A stretch of DNA of 64,000 bases from Cenococcum geophilum 1.58 (GCA_001692895.1 KV748285.1:62001-126000), one strand, 5' to 3'. Numbered from the stretch's first letter, positions 21,164 to 32,328 are shown. A program made the numbers and translations. The notes: generated from the letters alone by a model not told the origin.

Positions 21164-21679
21164 CAGTACTCCCAACGATGAACCCATCCGTCCATTTATC
21201 GCGATATGCTTACCGTTATGAAGTGATATGGATACGATATTAAATCTTATCAATGAATAAATATTCGTAAGCTTATGGGTATATATATATATATGATTTA
21301 GAGCGTTGGTGGTAGTCAGTGGTGTTATAAAGGGGTTATACGGTGTTCGCAAAGGATTGTGAATACGCTATCCTTCCTAACCACCCCCCCCCCCGGTCTA
21401 CCACCTGCAATCAAGCCCTATGGCTTCTCCTACTTCAGAATATCTTTTTATTAACTCCGACAGTAGTTTCGACAATCATTAGTTCGAGAGGCAGAAGGGG
21501 GGTGACGATTTGGGAGGACTCCGAGGACGATCGCCTCCCTCAACACCTTGCCAAGCCTGGTGGTATTGCTTATTAAATTATTATCGCGATATTATCGCGA
21601 TAATGGATATCTGGAGGCCTTGATGATATGAATACGATAAGTGGTATGAATATGCATTCATTCATTGCTGGGAGTACTG
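21164..21679. mobile_element. Non-autonomous hAT-type MITE (516 bp)
   Basis: Ends are inverted repeats beginning CAGTACTCCCAACGATGAA at the left and CAGTACTCCCAGCAATGAA at the right, 17 of 19 matching. Flanks are 8-bp direct repeats, CGGAGGTC (21156-21163) and CGGAGGTT (21680-21687), differing by one RIP-type C-to-T change. CAGT ends with 8-bp duplications are diagnostic for hAT. The interior is non-coding, has copies of TATCGCGATA near both ends, and a C homopolymer near 21385. Confidence 0.85.
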
Positions 21680-23084
21680 CGGAGGTTAATTCGAACTTAC
21701 TTATGGCCGCCTTTACGACTTACTCAGTAATCGGTAAGTGTATAGGAAGACAGGATAAAGTAATTGTAAATTACTATATCTAATAGGAAGTAGGGTAGAG
21801 ATTTTTAGGTCCTTTTATAAATTCTCTATATTATAAAATACGAGCGCAGTTAATCCGCAATATCTATTCCGCATATAGTAGAATAAAGGTAGAAATAGGT
21901 AACTTCTTCTTATATTTATCGTTAAAGATCTTTTTGAATATCTCTGGCACCGCTAGCAGTAAGAGGAGGACGTTTTCGCATAATCTTAGTGCTTCGACCT
22001 AGCAATATATGACGTTATTAAATTTTAAGTCTAAGAATTAAATTAGAGGACTTACCGTCGTCGACGGTGCTTATAAAAAAGCACTATATTGGCGTCCTTC
22101 CAAGCAAACTCCATCACCTAGCCGTCTTTAGAAAGCTCACCATATAATATACCCTATGGAACTTAAGCCGCGTAGGCTAATTTCAGGTCTATAAGCCTCT
22201 AGTTAATTCGCTTAGTAGGCGCCTTCTTCTTTATCTTTCCCTTTATAGTTGTAACTACCTTAATATTACCTTTAAAGTCCCCCTACTTCTCACGCTTTAT
22301 TTTAGTTGTTTAGACCGTTCCTGCGACTCCAATACTAAGGCCTTATGGCCGTGTAAGGGGCTTAAAGCCTATAAATAGGTTATCGAGCCAAATAACGTGC
22401 TTTTTAGGTAGGTAGAGGTGTTCTCCTATTTCGGTGTCCTTTTAGGGGAGCAAACCAAGTACTACTACCTGCGTCTTTAAAAAGCCATCATTAATAAAGA
22501 CTTACCTAAATTAACTAGGACCTTTGGTGTGCCGTATAAGTCTAAAATATAACCCTTATTCGCCAGAACCTATATTTTAAAGCCTTTGGGTGTAGGTTTA
22601 GATAGAATATTAACAATTTCAGGGGCACGGCCCATAAAGCGTTAAATCGCCTCATTAACGGTAAGGTAGTTCCAGGCATATGGAGCTTCCTATAAGTAAG
22701 TCGAATATACTCCGTAAGCTCCGTAACCTTATTAAACGTAGATTTAGATAACTGGTCGGCTTTTAGCTATAGTAGTAAGGCCCGAAAGTGTCGATCTAGC
22801 TGCTAAAATCGAATAATTAAAACATAGTTTTTAATAATATGTTCCGTGCTATACGTACTCAAATCCTTCTAATAGTCCTTAATGGATAATTCTATAGTAA
22901 TGCCTATATAAATAAGTATGCTAAAGTATGTATAGAGTTTCTCCTTATATTAGCTGCCATAGGCGTAGGTGTTTAAATTCCTTATTTGATGAGTAGAGCT
23001 CCGCGTGCTTATTTATCTACTCCATAAGCTTATCCATAACCTCCTCTATAAAGAATAGATTAAATAACTCAAAAGAGTTGTGTA

Positions 23085-23681
23085 CAGTGTGTCCAAGAGT
23101 CAGCGTCGCTGCCAGCGTCGCTGCTCAGAGGCTGATAACGTAAGCAGTCAGCAAGCTTATAGAGTGACAGTCAGTCAGCTATAAGACTGCAGCTAGCTGA
23201 CAGCTCGCTGCCTTGGTGGTAAGATTTGGTGGTGAGTTGAAGCTTTTAGTAGAAGTAAGGATATTTAAATCTTCGACTGAGATTATACGCTAAGTAATAA
23301 GAAACCCATGGGAATCTCTCGCTTAGCCTTAGTAAATAAAACATTTTCCCTAATATCTCCATTACGCGCCGACCATTCTACCTACCTTTTAAGCCTCTGC
23401 AGGTGCAGGACGAATTTAGCTATATTTGAATACTGTATTGGGTAAATTAGGGCAGAATTTTAACCGGGCAATGTAAATATTTGTATATAGAGAGGTGCTG
23501 CCAAAAATCCAAAATGAAACACCATAAAGTCTATACAAATTTCCTAATTGGGACGGCTAGCTGACAGCTTGACAGCCAGCGTACGTTATCCAACAGTCAG
23601 CGGACAGCGAGCGATCCAATTGACGCAGTCAGTCAGCTATTTTGCTCAAGCTCGCAGCTAGGCTGACTGTTGGATACACTG
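23085..23681. mobile_element. Non-autonomous hAT-type MITE (597 bp) inside the piggyBac gene
   Basis: Left end CAGTGTGTCCAAGAGTCAGC and right end (reverse complement) CAGTGTATCCAACAGTCAGC match at 18 of 20 bases and extend to about 32 bp with further mismatches. Flanking 8-mers are GTTGTGTA (23077-23084) and ATTGTGTA (23682-23689), 7 of 8 matching with a G-to-A difference. Both subterminal 150-bp regions are packed with GTCAGC/GACAGC motifs, typical of hAT transposase-binding repeats. It interrupts the N-terminal coding part of the piggyBac transposase, whose frame resumes on both sides. Confidence 0.88.
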
Positions 23682-23974
23682 ATTGTGTAGATTAATGCCG
23701 CACGGAAGGTTTAGTGAGCCATAGTCGTCCAATTGTCAACGTAGAGAGGCTTGAATTTAGGCAACGGCTAAGGCTTTGGGGAGGTATTCTCGCTGTTTTA
23801 TTCTCGAAAACGTTATACCGAGTCCTCTGAAAAAGATCTGCATCAATTCTAGTACGATTACGAGGCATGGTAGTAGTATAATCAATAATATATTATATAT
23901 AGAGCACGCGTGGTTATGGTTCTGGTGTTCGCGCACGGGTCACTCACCAACGGACCCGCAGGTGCTAAGGGATA

Positions 23975-26046
23975 AACATCTCACTTGTACTAAGGACTAG
24001 AGGGTTTTCAGGATTGTGATGTCGAGTAGACGCTTACGCCTAGCAATAAGAGATTTTCTCTTCAGAGCCATTGTTTTAGTGTAGAGTTTGTCTTGGCCTT
24101 AGTATGACCTTAACTAGCCTCCTTCATCAAGCTATCATCCCAGAACCCACTTCTCATCACCACCATCACACGCCACCATCCTCACGCCCTCCCTCCACTT
24201 CTACGATACTGCCTTGACTATTCGAACCTAATTGAGGTCTCCTAACCAATCCTTACATAAGCAACCAGCTACCCGAGCCATGACGTTCTGACCTTGCATC
24301 AGCATCAACAATCAGCAACAGGATCAGCCTTACGATCTACACTTGAACAAGCATTAACCACAAGCCACATAGCGTCCAAGTCTCGCAGCTTAATCTTGTG
24401 ATTTCGGTGCTGGTGCTTTCGGCTGCGGCTGAGCCGCAATACTTACGGATACGAACGTGCCGCATGAGGGGATATGCCGATATCGCCTTATCACTGCAGC
24501 TCGAAGCATGCAGGCACGAAAGCGGTAAGCTTTTTCGTATAGTTACCCTTTTGGCGGAGGATATACTCACCCCCTATTCCCAATTATAGATTTCTTCCTC
24601 CATCACAAGTCTCGTTGGATCATCCCCTATAACCAAAATCGCCACTGTAAGTAATAAGCACTATTGGCATGCACCTTACAGCTCGGCTTTTACGGGAGTG
24701 TTCCCTAGTTGTTGCCGGCTAGATTTCCTGCCCTTTCTGGTCATGCGCTCGTGAAAGGCTTCAAGCAGTGTCGCAAAAGTCATGTCGGATAATAATAGAT
24801 CATTGAGTGCGTAAAATCTTCCTTAAGAAGATTATACGAGCCATCCCGCATATGAAGTCAAGTACTTCAGCAGCTTACAAAACGCATATTGTGGCGTCTA
24901 TTAGACTAACCGCGCCTCGGCTACTGTAAGCGATTAGCCTGAATGTCACAATTCGGCTCAAAGTAAAGAGTCTATTGTATACACTGGGTTTCATAATCTA
25001 TTTGCTCGACTACATAGTATCGTACAGTCTTTCGTGCTCCACTGCTACTTGAACAAGGGAAAGACCAGTATTCGTGGTACAGTTGGATACTAAAAAGGCA
25101 TGCATAAGAAAACTGAGGGCCAAGACAAAGTAGCGTACGTTGAGTTATTACACAGCATAGGAAGAAAGGGCCAAGAATAGGTGGTGTATACAATTTCTAA
25201 GAAAGAAAAGTCCAAAACATGAATTTTCAATTTCCTATGATTTCATCATAGCTCTTTTCAATAACAAAATCCCGAGTGTTATACATAGCACAGAAATACA
25301 CATTTGGTATAAGCAAAATCCAATTCCCAATTCCCAAAAGGAAAAAGCCATGACCAGCCTTGATACATAAACCATGCTCTTGAATACGTGACATTAATAA
25401 AAGCTTCAGGTATTTAAATATAGACATCAAGAGAATAAAGAAAATGGCCGAGCATTATCCGCTCGCGCGGTCTATCTAATTTCGTCCTCATTCAAGTTGT
25501 CGTTCCTTTTCATGCGGTCATTCCAAATCTCTTCGTGATTATGGTTTCATCTCATCTCATCCCCACGACACTACTCGAACGCTCGGAAAGTGAAACAAAT
25601 GCAAGATCTGATAAAAATAGAAAAGAAACTCTTTGACACTAGGAAAAGGAAGTAGACCAAATCTGGAAACACCAAGCATCGACTCCTGAAGGACAGTAAA
25701 GCATCACGAACGCCGGATCCAGAATCCGTCCGACCAGCGAACGCAATGCAGGTGCGGAACGCCACACGCAGAACGATTCGGGCGAACAAGGCAAACCAAG
25801 GAATGACAAGACGACTAGTAGGGGACGAGGGAAAAGGCGTTGAACACCTGGCTAATATGCACCCGGTCGGTGTTCCCGGCCGACTTGCGGCGCGGCATGC
25901 GGCGAGAATCGCTTTGCGACGACTAGTCCGCACCCGGAAGACTTGGCAGAAGGATCATGATCCTGAACATCGCAACAGCGCTTGCCGGCAGCGCACGACC
26001 GATCTCGAACGAATTACTCAGGTACCAGGTACCGGCCTCATCGCAC
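23975..26046. other. Gene-poor region between piggyBac and RPN4
   Basis: No coding sequence I can support. Composition recovers to near-balanced by 24.1 kb. The part nearest 26046, including a 25.5-26.0 kb GC-balanced stretch, is probably the RPN4 3' untranslated region. No RNA gene or repeat recognised. Confidence 0.4.
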
Positions 26047-28269
26047 TCAATCGTGATTACCTCCGCGCTTGCGATGCTTACCGGGGAAATCTACCTCCGG
26101 GTGGACGACTCGCATATGCCTCGTCAGCGCATCGTTGCGGCTGAATGTCTTCTCCTCTACGCAAAGCGCGCAGCGGACTTTCTGCTTGCGTGCGTTATGG
26201 ATTGTATCTTCGTGTCGGGTGAGGTCGTAAGGCCGGGAGAAGACGGTGTTGCAGGGCTTGCCGGTGGTGGGGTTAATGCGCTCACATTTGTGCGGACCCG
26301 CTTGCGAGCTCCGCTCCAAGAGCGCCGCTGATGTCATGCCGCTGCCCACACTCGCAGGGTTTACAGCATTAGGATTCTGGCGATGGCCTTCCCGCTTATG
26401 CTTCTGGAGTTTCTGCGGGGTCTCGAAGCGCAATGTGCAGCCATGGTAAGTGCAGGTGTAAGTGCCAGTGTCGGCGGTTGAAGACGCCGGCTTCTGTGGA
26501 TGGTCGCTGGATGCGCTACCAATATCGGGCCCGCCAGCCTCGCTTGCGCTCGATTCCATCGATGTGAGATGCGCCGGGAATTCCGGAGTTTGCTCGGGCG
26601 CCGACGGCAGGTTACTCGCTGAACGATATTGTTGAGAAACGTACGGAAGACCGTGCATATTTCCACCGATGGCCGGCGGGACGAAAGTGAAGTTACTTTG
26701 CGATGAAGGTCCAGAGGTAGTGGAGAAATTTGGTGAAAATCGTGCTGTCGCCCAACTATCTCTCCGATAACCTTGTTCCGATGAGTTGTCGTAGTGAGAT
26801 TGGGCAGTGGCGTTTCTATATTGGTCGCCGCCAGTGTATTGGTGCTCGTACTCGCTTGCACCACCATCCGGGAACAGAGGTACTTTCGAGTCCTCATCAG
26901 GTTCGTGGTAGTCGAGCAATGCATCCTTTGGTGAGATGGTTTTTGGCTGCGTGTCCTCAGCCTGTGGCAAATGATGCTTGAGCGCGAATGCATCCGATTC
27001 CGCCTTCTGCGCTTCACGTGCATGAGCAGCAGTGCCAACTCTCATGTGAGGAGAGTTGAAACTATTGTTCGAAGCAGCGTAAGGCGAGCCTTGACGGAAA
27101 GGCGATACACCTCCAGACACCGAGCTTGCTGGCGACTGTGATCGTGCATTGTGTGCGGCTTGTAACCTTTCAGTGACGACGTTGCGGTAAGGAGACAGCA
27201 GCGATGACTTGGCATTCGATTGTGGTGCCGAATGCGGGATCTGGGCGGCCATCGTTGGATTGTACAGCTCGTCCAAAGCCATGTCAAACTTTGGAAGGTT
27301 ATGTCTTAGATCTGAATCGTCATCGAAAAGTAAGTAATCATCGAACCAGGACTCGACTTTGTCAGGAATCGTCTCACCAGTTGAAGGGACCTTAAACTTG
27401 TCCTCGAAATCATCTCCATGAGCCGTGAGAGGAGTCGCCGGAGAGTCCTGTCCATAACTTGACACCGAATGCCTTGCTGAATGACCGAAACTTGGAAGTT
27501 CGTCCTCAGGCGCATGTTGATCTAAGAGCGCTTGCTTCATGGACAGATGAGCCGCCATATTGGGGTCCATGTTGGAGTGTGCGTTGTAGTTGTTGAAATT
27601 CGTGTTCAAGAAGGTATCTTGAGTTGGGGTGTGCGAAGGGGTAGGAAGGTGATTCGAGAAGACTCTCGACGCTTCGTCAGCAGTATATGATGAGTCAATG
27701 TTGGATGTTGACGACGCCGAAGGCGAATTCTCGGAATTGGCGACGTATGGGTAGCTAGTCGTGTGACCTGCAGTGTGGTATTGCGACCCGTTGGACCCTA
27801 TCGACGACGACGAGGTTGCGCGCTGATGCGTATGGCTTGTCCGATGTACAGGCGTGTGCAACGACTGGGTTGTGTCCATCTGCTCATTGTTCTCATAGGA
27901 ATTCCAGTTCTGGAGGCCGTTGCTGTTGGATGTGGCTAGCATTGGCGACTGCGAATAGCCCGAGGGCAATTGAGGGATGGGAGTCGATTGCTGTATCCTG
28001 ATCGCAGGGCTCTGGAACTCGAAAGTGCCCGTCATGTACTGATCTGGGTCGGTTTGATCGTTGTCGATGGTAGATTGCGTCGCGAACTGGACAGACTCGA
28101 GGTAAGAGCGGAGAAATTTCTCGTTGAACTCAGCTTGCGACGGCGAGAAAGAGGTCTGCGATAGAGCGTCGAAAAGGGAGGATTGAGATGGTGGTGGAGA
28201 GGGAAGGGTCGATGGGTAAGAGTGCTGAAGATGTTGAAGATGTTGACGTCTGGGATTTAGGGCTAGCAT
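26047..28269 (-). CDS. rpn4: C2H2 transcription factor, RPN4-like (proteasome gene regulator)
   Basis: Single 740-codon exon. The N-terminal 600 residues are Ser/Gln/Asn/His-rich with acidic clusters (for example WFDDYLLFDDDSD near residue 310-325) that suit an activation domain. Three C-terminal zinc fingers follow: C606-C611-H624-H629; an atypical C662-x10-C673-H686-H691 (CERINPTTGKPCNTVFSRPY); and C700-C703-H718-H723. This second finger and the flanking KVRCALC..EKTFSRNDALTRHMRVVHPEVD are the signature of ascomycete RPN4 proteins, which induce proteasome genes. The start gives MLALNPRRQHLQHLQH. The gene is intact, with no RIP damage, between two repeat blocks. Assignment to RPN4 is by recall of family sequence; a search would settle it. 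Confidence 0.8.
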   Translation of the reverse strand: MLALNPRRQHLQHLQHSYPSTLPSPPPSQSSLFDALSQTSFSPSQAEFNEKFLRSYLESVQFATQSTIDNDQTDPDQYMTGTFEFQSPAIRIQQSTPIPQLPSGYSQSPMLATSNSNGLQNWNSYENNEQMDTTQSLHTPVHRTSHTHQRATSSSSIGSNGSQYHTAGHTTSYPYVANSENSPSASSTSNIDSSYTADEASRVFSNHLPTPSHTPTQDTFLNTNFNNYNAHSNMDPNMAAHLSMKQALLDQHAPEDELPSFGHSARHSVSSYGQDSPATPLTAHGDDFEDKFKVPSTGETIPDKVESWFDDYLLFDDDSDLRHNLPKFDMALDELYNPTMAAQIPHSAPQSNAKSSLLSPYRNVVTERLQAAHNARSQSPASSVSGGVSPFRQGSPYAASNNSFNSPHMRVGTAAHAREAQKAESDAFALKHHLPQAEDTQPKTISPKDALLDYHEPDEDSKVPLFPDGGASEYEHQYTGGDQYRNATAQSHYDNSSEQGYRRDSWATARFSPNFSTTSGPSSQSNFTFVPPAIGGNMHGLPYVSQQYRSASNLPSAPEQTPEFPAHLTSMESSASEAGGPDIGSASSDHPQKPASSTADTGTYTCTYHGCTLRFETPQKLQKHKREGHRQNPNAVNPASVGSGMTSAALLERSSQAGPHKCERINPTTGKPCNTVFSRPYDLTRHEDTIHNARKQKVRCALCVEEKTFSRNDALTRHMRVVHPEVDFPGKHRKRGGNHD

Positions 28270-28298
28270 TGTGGAGATAGAAGATAGAATCAGGGACG

Positions 28299-28307
28299 GG
28301 TGGCAAA
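28299..28307 (+). promoter_or_regulatory. PACE-like element GGTGGCAAA upstream of RPN4
   Basis: An exact match to the yeast proteasome-associated control element, the binding site of Rpn4, lies 30 bp upstream of the RPN4-like start codon, in the reverse orientation relative to the gene. A 9-mer is expected about once in every two windows of this size, so its position rather than its presence is what matters. Autoregulation is a hypothesis. At this distance it may lie in the transcribed leader. Confidence 0.45.
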
Positions 28308-30947
28308 AGACTTATATGAGAAGGTAGCGAATGACTCGGGTAGGTGTGACCGATACGTAAGGGCAAAAAAAATCAGGATGGGGTGATGATGTGAACAAGC
28401 GCTGCTAGTAGGCCCAGTGGAATGCCGTGGAATCCGACCGTAGCCGTTTGTCGGGGTTACGAGTGGAACGGATGAAAGGCGAGGCCGGCCCGACGATGAT
28501 TAAGAATTGCTTCAACGAGTGGTAGTCGGGGCGGTTGGGAGTGCAAGATGCGGACAAAGAAAATGTCAAATGCTTATAAGGACAAGGTGGTTGCGTCATA
28601 ACGAGGGTGGGCGCGCGGGCGTCGGAGGACAGCACTGGCGCCGATCCTTTTTTTCCAGAAAATCATGCTGCATGCCGCTAGCGACGCAGGGCGCTGGCCC
28701 AGACGTGCATTGGGGCGGTGCACGCGGGAGCTCGCCAACCCCATCATGACCCGTCTACGCACCATCTCGTCGGTTGCCAGTCTCCAAGAGATGGCTCTAC
28801 CCTATCATCGGAATGATCTACCACTACAGAAATAACCAGCAATTGCTTGCCAGCAGCAAAATATGCATAAATAAGCCTCTAGCACTTTAGCATCCCCAGG
28901 TACACGCAACCGACGCCTGCGCCCCCTATCTTCGGCGCTCGCACGGCAATCGCGATGTCGAATGTTCATGGCCACTTGGACTCGCGTTCGCTATACCGTG
29001 ATTTGATCCTCAGTCTCGTTATCGATTAGCTGCTTTGGTGGCGCGTGATGTGATGCTGCTGAAAAGGAGCTCGACTCTGTCTATTCAGCTCGCGAGGTAT
29101 TTTGACGCGCAACAATGCAAATGATAGGGGCACATAGGCACGTGTAGTCACTAGTGGGAATGAATGTAGCTGAAAATGGGGGCTATTCGAATTAACCATC
29201 ATGAGAGCACTGTAAACTTTCAGGAAACCCCAAGGTTTTTACAGAGCTGGATTACGACAACAAGCCTTCTGGCTGCTCAAATCCACCAATGTGTCGATGG
29301 AGATCTCCTCTTCCTCCAACGAGATTCATATCAACCTCACCGACAGTTCGAGTGTTACCAACGGCTTGGGCAAATATCCAATCGAACGTCGCTACAGACA
29401 CCACTCGGCTTTCCGTGTCGTCGAGTCCAGCCCAAAATGCTACGAACCTAAACACTACGACTCGCGGAGTGCCCGTAGAGTAAGTGACCCGCAGGCTAGC
29501 ATCGTGAGAAATGGACGGGAAGGTAATGGCAGCTGTGCACTCTCCATCTGCAAGCCACAGATCACACAGCAGTCAGAAAACGTGGTTGTGTGGGGAGTCA
29601 GCCGTCAATTAAGCTCCTTGAGCCGGCAATAGTGGCCGTATCCAGATTATTGGATTGTGGATGGTGTGCAGCGCCGAGATAGGCAAGGCCATCCAGAACG
29701 ATCTGCTCCGTCTTCGGGAACTGGCTTGCGGGAAAGGCAAGCAGAACACTAAACACTGAGGCAGTGCACCAGCGATCGCTTGCATCGTTTTTGATAGGGC
29801 TGGCACTGGATTTCCATTCCGAATCTAGATCGGCCTGTCTATGCCCAAGCGCGGCAATCCCGGCCTGGCGCCAAGCAACGCCCTGCATCGAGACCTCGTG
29901 GCAAAAATTCTGCAAAAAGTCTGCAGGCCGCCCAGTGTTCTGGCCTCTGGCGTCGTAGTGGGGACAAGCCACAGATGAGGGTCCTTAGTGATGTCAGCCA
30001 CAGATTACTTGGCCGTTCAATTACTTAGCCACTGCCAACTCATCTCCGGAAGGGAATTATTTCGATCGCAAATACTACAATACTAATCGCACGGCGCCGG
30101 ACGATGGTGCTTCGTGGTTTCGTTTCATTGTTCGCTGGACAAAGCAAAGCAAACGATCTCCCGATGACGTTGAGGATCTGGAAACTGCCCACTGACGCAA
30201 GCAGCCGATTTCAATAAATTCTATTTTTGCTACGTGGTTATTCTGCCACAATTATTCCCTGTTTTTTCGTTCGCTGTTATTCCCAAACCTGTGGAGGTGG
30301 CGACCCCCTGCGCTATTGCGGGTCATGATCAACACGGTCGGGTTGGGGAGGGGGTGGGGAGCGGCCTCTGCTTGATCTCTGAACGGGCGCTATTTCTCCG
30401 GCGCCTTCTTTGGCGAAACGTAGCGCGGCTGTTATTGTAGAAATGGCATTATTTCCATGGACTAGTATCTTAATTCATCCATATGACCCTGACGACAGTG
30501 ATTTTTCCAACTGCCGATCAGGGTGTCACGGCAAGCTATCGATAGCTGGTTTCAAACTCGCATAAGTCCGACAAAATAGGGGGTGGCAAGGATATCTCAA
30601 GCTCCAACTACCGTAAATCCCAATGCTATTTGTCCGTGTTACTATTTTTGTTTCGCTTTTGCAGTTCTATGCGTTCGTGAATTTTGTTGAATTGCTGATG
30701 CCAATTATTGCCGAGCAGTAATTTGATTCCTGGATGATCTGACAGTAAGAGTCGGCCGAGCAGCGAAATGCCAAGTTGCTACACTGCGAGACCGGGAATA
30801 ATTTTGGCCTCCGCATGTAATCAACCCGCGAGCTACCTTGACGGCTACGACGGTTTAATGTTACTCATCATCCCAAGCATTTTAGAGTGGTATCAAAACG
30901 CGAAACAATCCCAGTATTAGATAATTTCTCTTTCCGGTAACGTGGTC
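28308..30947. other. Long region without a recognised gene
   Basis: About 2.6 kb of near-balanced composition upstream of RPN4. Frames of 60-124 codons on both strands (for example 29291-29632 plus and 29598-29972 minus) overlap each other and have no domains. It may hold an extended RPN4 promoter or an untranslated transcript; I see nothing specific. Confidence 0.4.
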
Positions 30948-30998
30948 TGCGGGCAAGTGGACCATGCGGGCAAGTGGACCATGCGGGCAAGTGGGCCA
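30948..30998. repeat. Three tandem copies of a 17-bp unit
   Basis: Unit TGCGGGCAAGTGGACCA at 30948-30964, 30965-30981 and 30982-30998; the third has one A-to-G change. It directly precedes the fold-back element and may be one of its ends. No matching array occurs at the other side. Confidence 0.9.
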
Positions 30999-31002
30999 CA
31001 TC

Positions 31003-31335
31003 AAAACTCACCAAAAATTAGAGAATTCACACCTTAATATCTCAACAGCAACCTAATAATAAATTCTCAAAATGTAGATTTGGACTTTTATATATACTCT
31101 GCAGCTTCTATTAAAGTTACATAGTAAATAGTTAAGTAGCTTTTAAGATATTAAAATTTGGGGGCCGAAACGACGCCAAATTACTATATCTTAAAAACCA
31201 CATAACTATTTACTATGCAACTTTAATACAAGCTGTAGAGTATATATAAAAGTCTAAACCCAAATTTTTAGAATTTATTATTACGTGGTTGTTGAGATAT
31301 TAAGATATAAATTCTTGTAAGTTTTGGTAGGTTTT
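31003..31335. repeat. Long fold-back inverted repeat (about 160-bp arms)
   Basis: The two halves are imperfect reverse complements with a centre near 31169; I estimate about 80% matching by eye. Long exact blocks are shared, for example CTTTTATATATACTCT and CATAGTAAATAGTTA. The arms begin AAAACTCACC and AAAACCTACC. No target duplication was recognised. It looks like a fold-back MITE; a transcript would form a long hairpin. Confidence 0.8.
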
Positions 31336-32323
31336 GCTGAGATAATATTTCTGCTGAATAACCCAATTTCTAATCAACTATTTATCGTCACATTACTCTT
31401 CAGTTCCTTCGAAAAAGTCAATGTCCACGGAGCTACGGCATTTAAAAATCCGAAATCCTAACTAGGTAATTATTTGGTGATACTGAGATCAGTGAGATAT
31501 ATTAAAGATATTTGACATCTTATGTACATTTTCAAGTACAAATCTGTCGATCCAGGTCGGGTTTTGAAACGGGTTTCCTTACCACCGTCTTACTACTGTC
31601 TCGGTCAGCGACTCGGTCGACGACTCGGTCACCGACGTAGTCTACTGCCCCTTCTTCCTTATGTATATATAGAGGCTATAGAGCCACATTCAATAGACAG
31701 TTCTCATTCTTTTCTTACAATCGGTGCACGGACTACCGATCGACAAAATTAAATATCATGTCGCTGTAAATATTTCCGAACTCGGCCTGCGTAAAACATG
31801 CAGCTTGTTGTTTGGTGATGAATAGTGCTTTGAGAGTCAATTGAGGCCATTCACATAGTAATATTTGGGCTGAAGAGGTTCACCAATAATCAAGGCCCAG
31901 GAATGAAGCGAGACAGCTTCTCTCTGTCAAACATACAAAATTGTTCCTGTGCCTCGCCGATGGAGCGACGAGCCGTCTCCGTGTCTTTGGGTGTGGTAGT
32001 AGCAGTATCAACGGCCGCCTCGTTAAGCCACGGTCGAAGTATTAAAGCGCCTTCAAAAGCCGGATAGCGCGAATATACCGGCTGTCATACGAATAACGTA
32101 TAAAGTTAAAGGGCAGTCTTCCTCGATTCACCGATGGATCGGTCCCTAGACGACCACGAATGACGAAGGGGTTGACACTTATTCCGTCGTAACCTCCGTC
32201 GAGACGTCCGTTGAAGCCTCCGCCTTTCCCTAATAGCGTCGCAAATTTGTCGAAAATTCTCGAAAATTTGATGTGCATAGTAAGCACGCTTGAAATGTTC
32301 TAGGATATACCCGAATCGTTAGA
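31336..32323. other. Flank of Copia A with a possible minus-strand gene relic
   Basis: Around 31860-32290 the minus strand shows frames that could be the end of a gene, such as a stretch ending EKLSRFIPGP, and a basic run FKRAYYAHQIFENF that becomes readable only when Copia A and one copy of its duplication are removed and the sequence is continued from 43779 upward. Frames do not connect cleanly, so this is a weak suggestion of a gene broken by the insertion. Repeated GACTCGGTC motifs occur near 31610-31635. Confidence 0.25.
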
Positions 32324-32328
32324 GGTGT

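Larger units (their letters stand above)
20572..23868 (-). pseudogene. piggyBac-like transposase (DDE_Tnp_1_7), interrupted
   Basis: Read in pieces on the minus strand. From 23868 comes MPRNRTRIDADLFQRTRY; beyond the MITE at 23085-23681 follows PFELFNLFFIEEVMDKL. Then come RFQQLDRHFRALL, the LTVNEAI-RFMGRAPEIVN catalytic stretch near 22600-22660 with the Asp replaced by Asn, KPTPKGFKI, and HVIWLDNLF near 22430. The C-terminal Cys-rich domain is at 20572-20757 with C-x2-C-x4-C-x4-C-x2-H spacing (CSICKIPFCRKDDC). Stops TAA/TAG sit where relatives have Gln or Trp. The stretch about 20760-21850 between core and tail is not readable as transposase and holds another insertion. No function remains. 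Confidence 0.8.
20470..23974 (-). mobile_element. Degraded piggyBac-type DNA transposon
   Basis: A 3.5-kb block containing a broken piggyBac-family transposase on the minus strand, carrying two hAT-type MITEs. Candidate ends are an 11-bp inverted repeat, TATCCCTTAGC at 20470-20480 and its reverse complement at 23964-23974, lying about 100 bp outside each end of the transposase reading. CCC at the ends suits piggyBac, but I do not see a TTAA duplication, so the exact ends are uncertain. Most of the body is AT-rich with RIP-type stops. Confidence 0.65.

Noticed and set aside
29291..29972. 113-codon plus frame and 124-codon minus frame upstream of RPN4
   Set aside because: They overlap at opposite strands with no domain, splice signals or similarity I recognise.
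31522..31752. 76-codon plus frame with Arg/Gly-rich sequence
   Set aside because: Arises from GACTCGGTC-type repeats; no protein family and no gene context.
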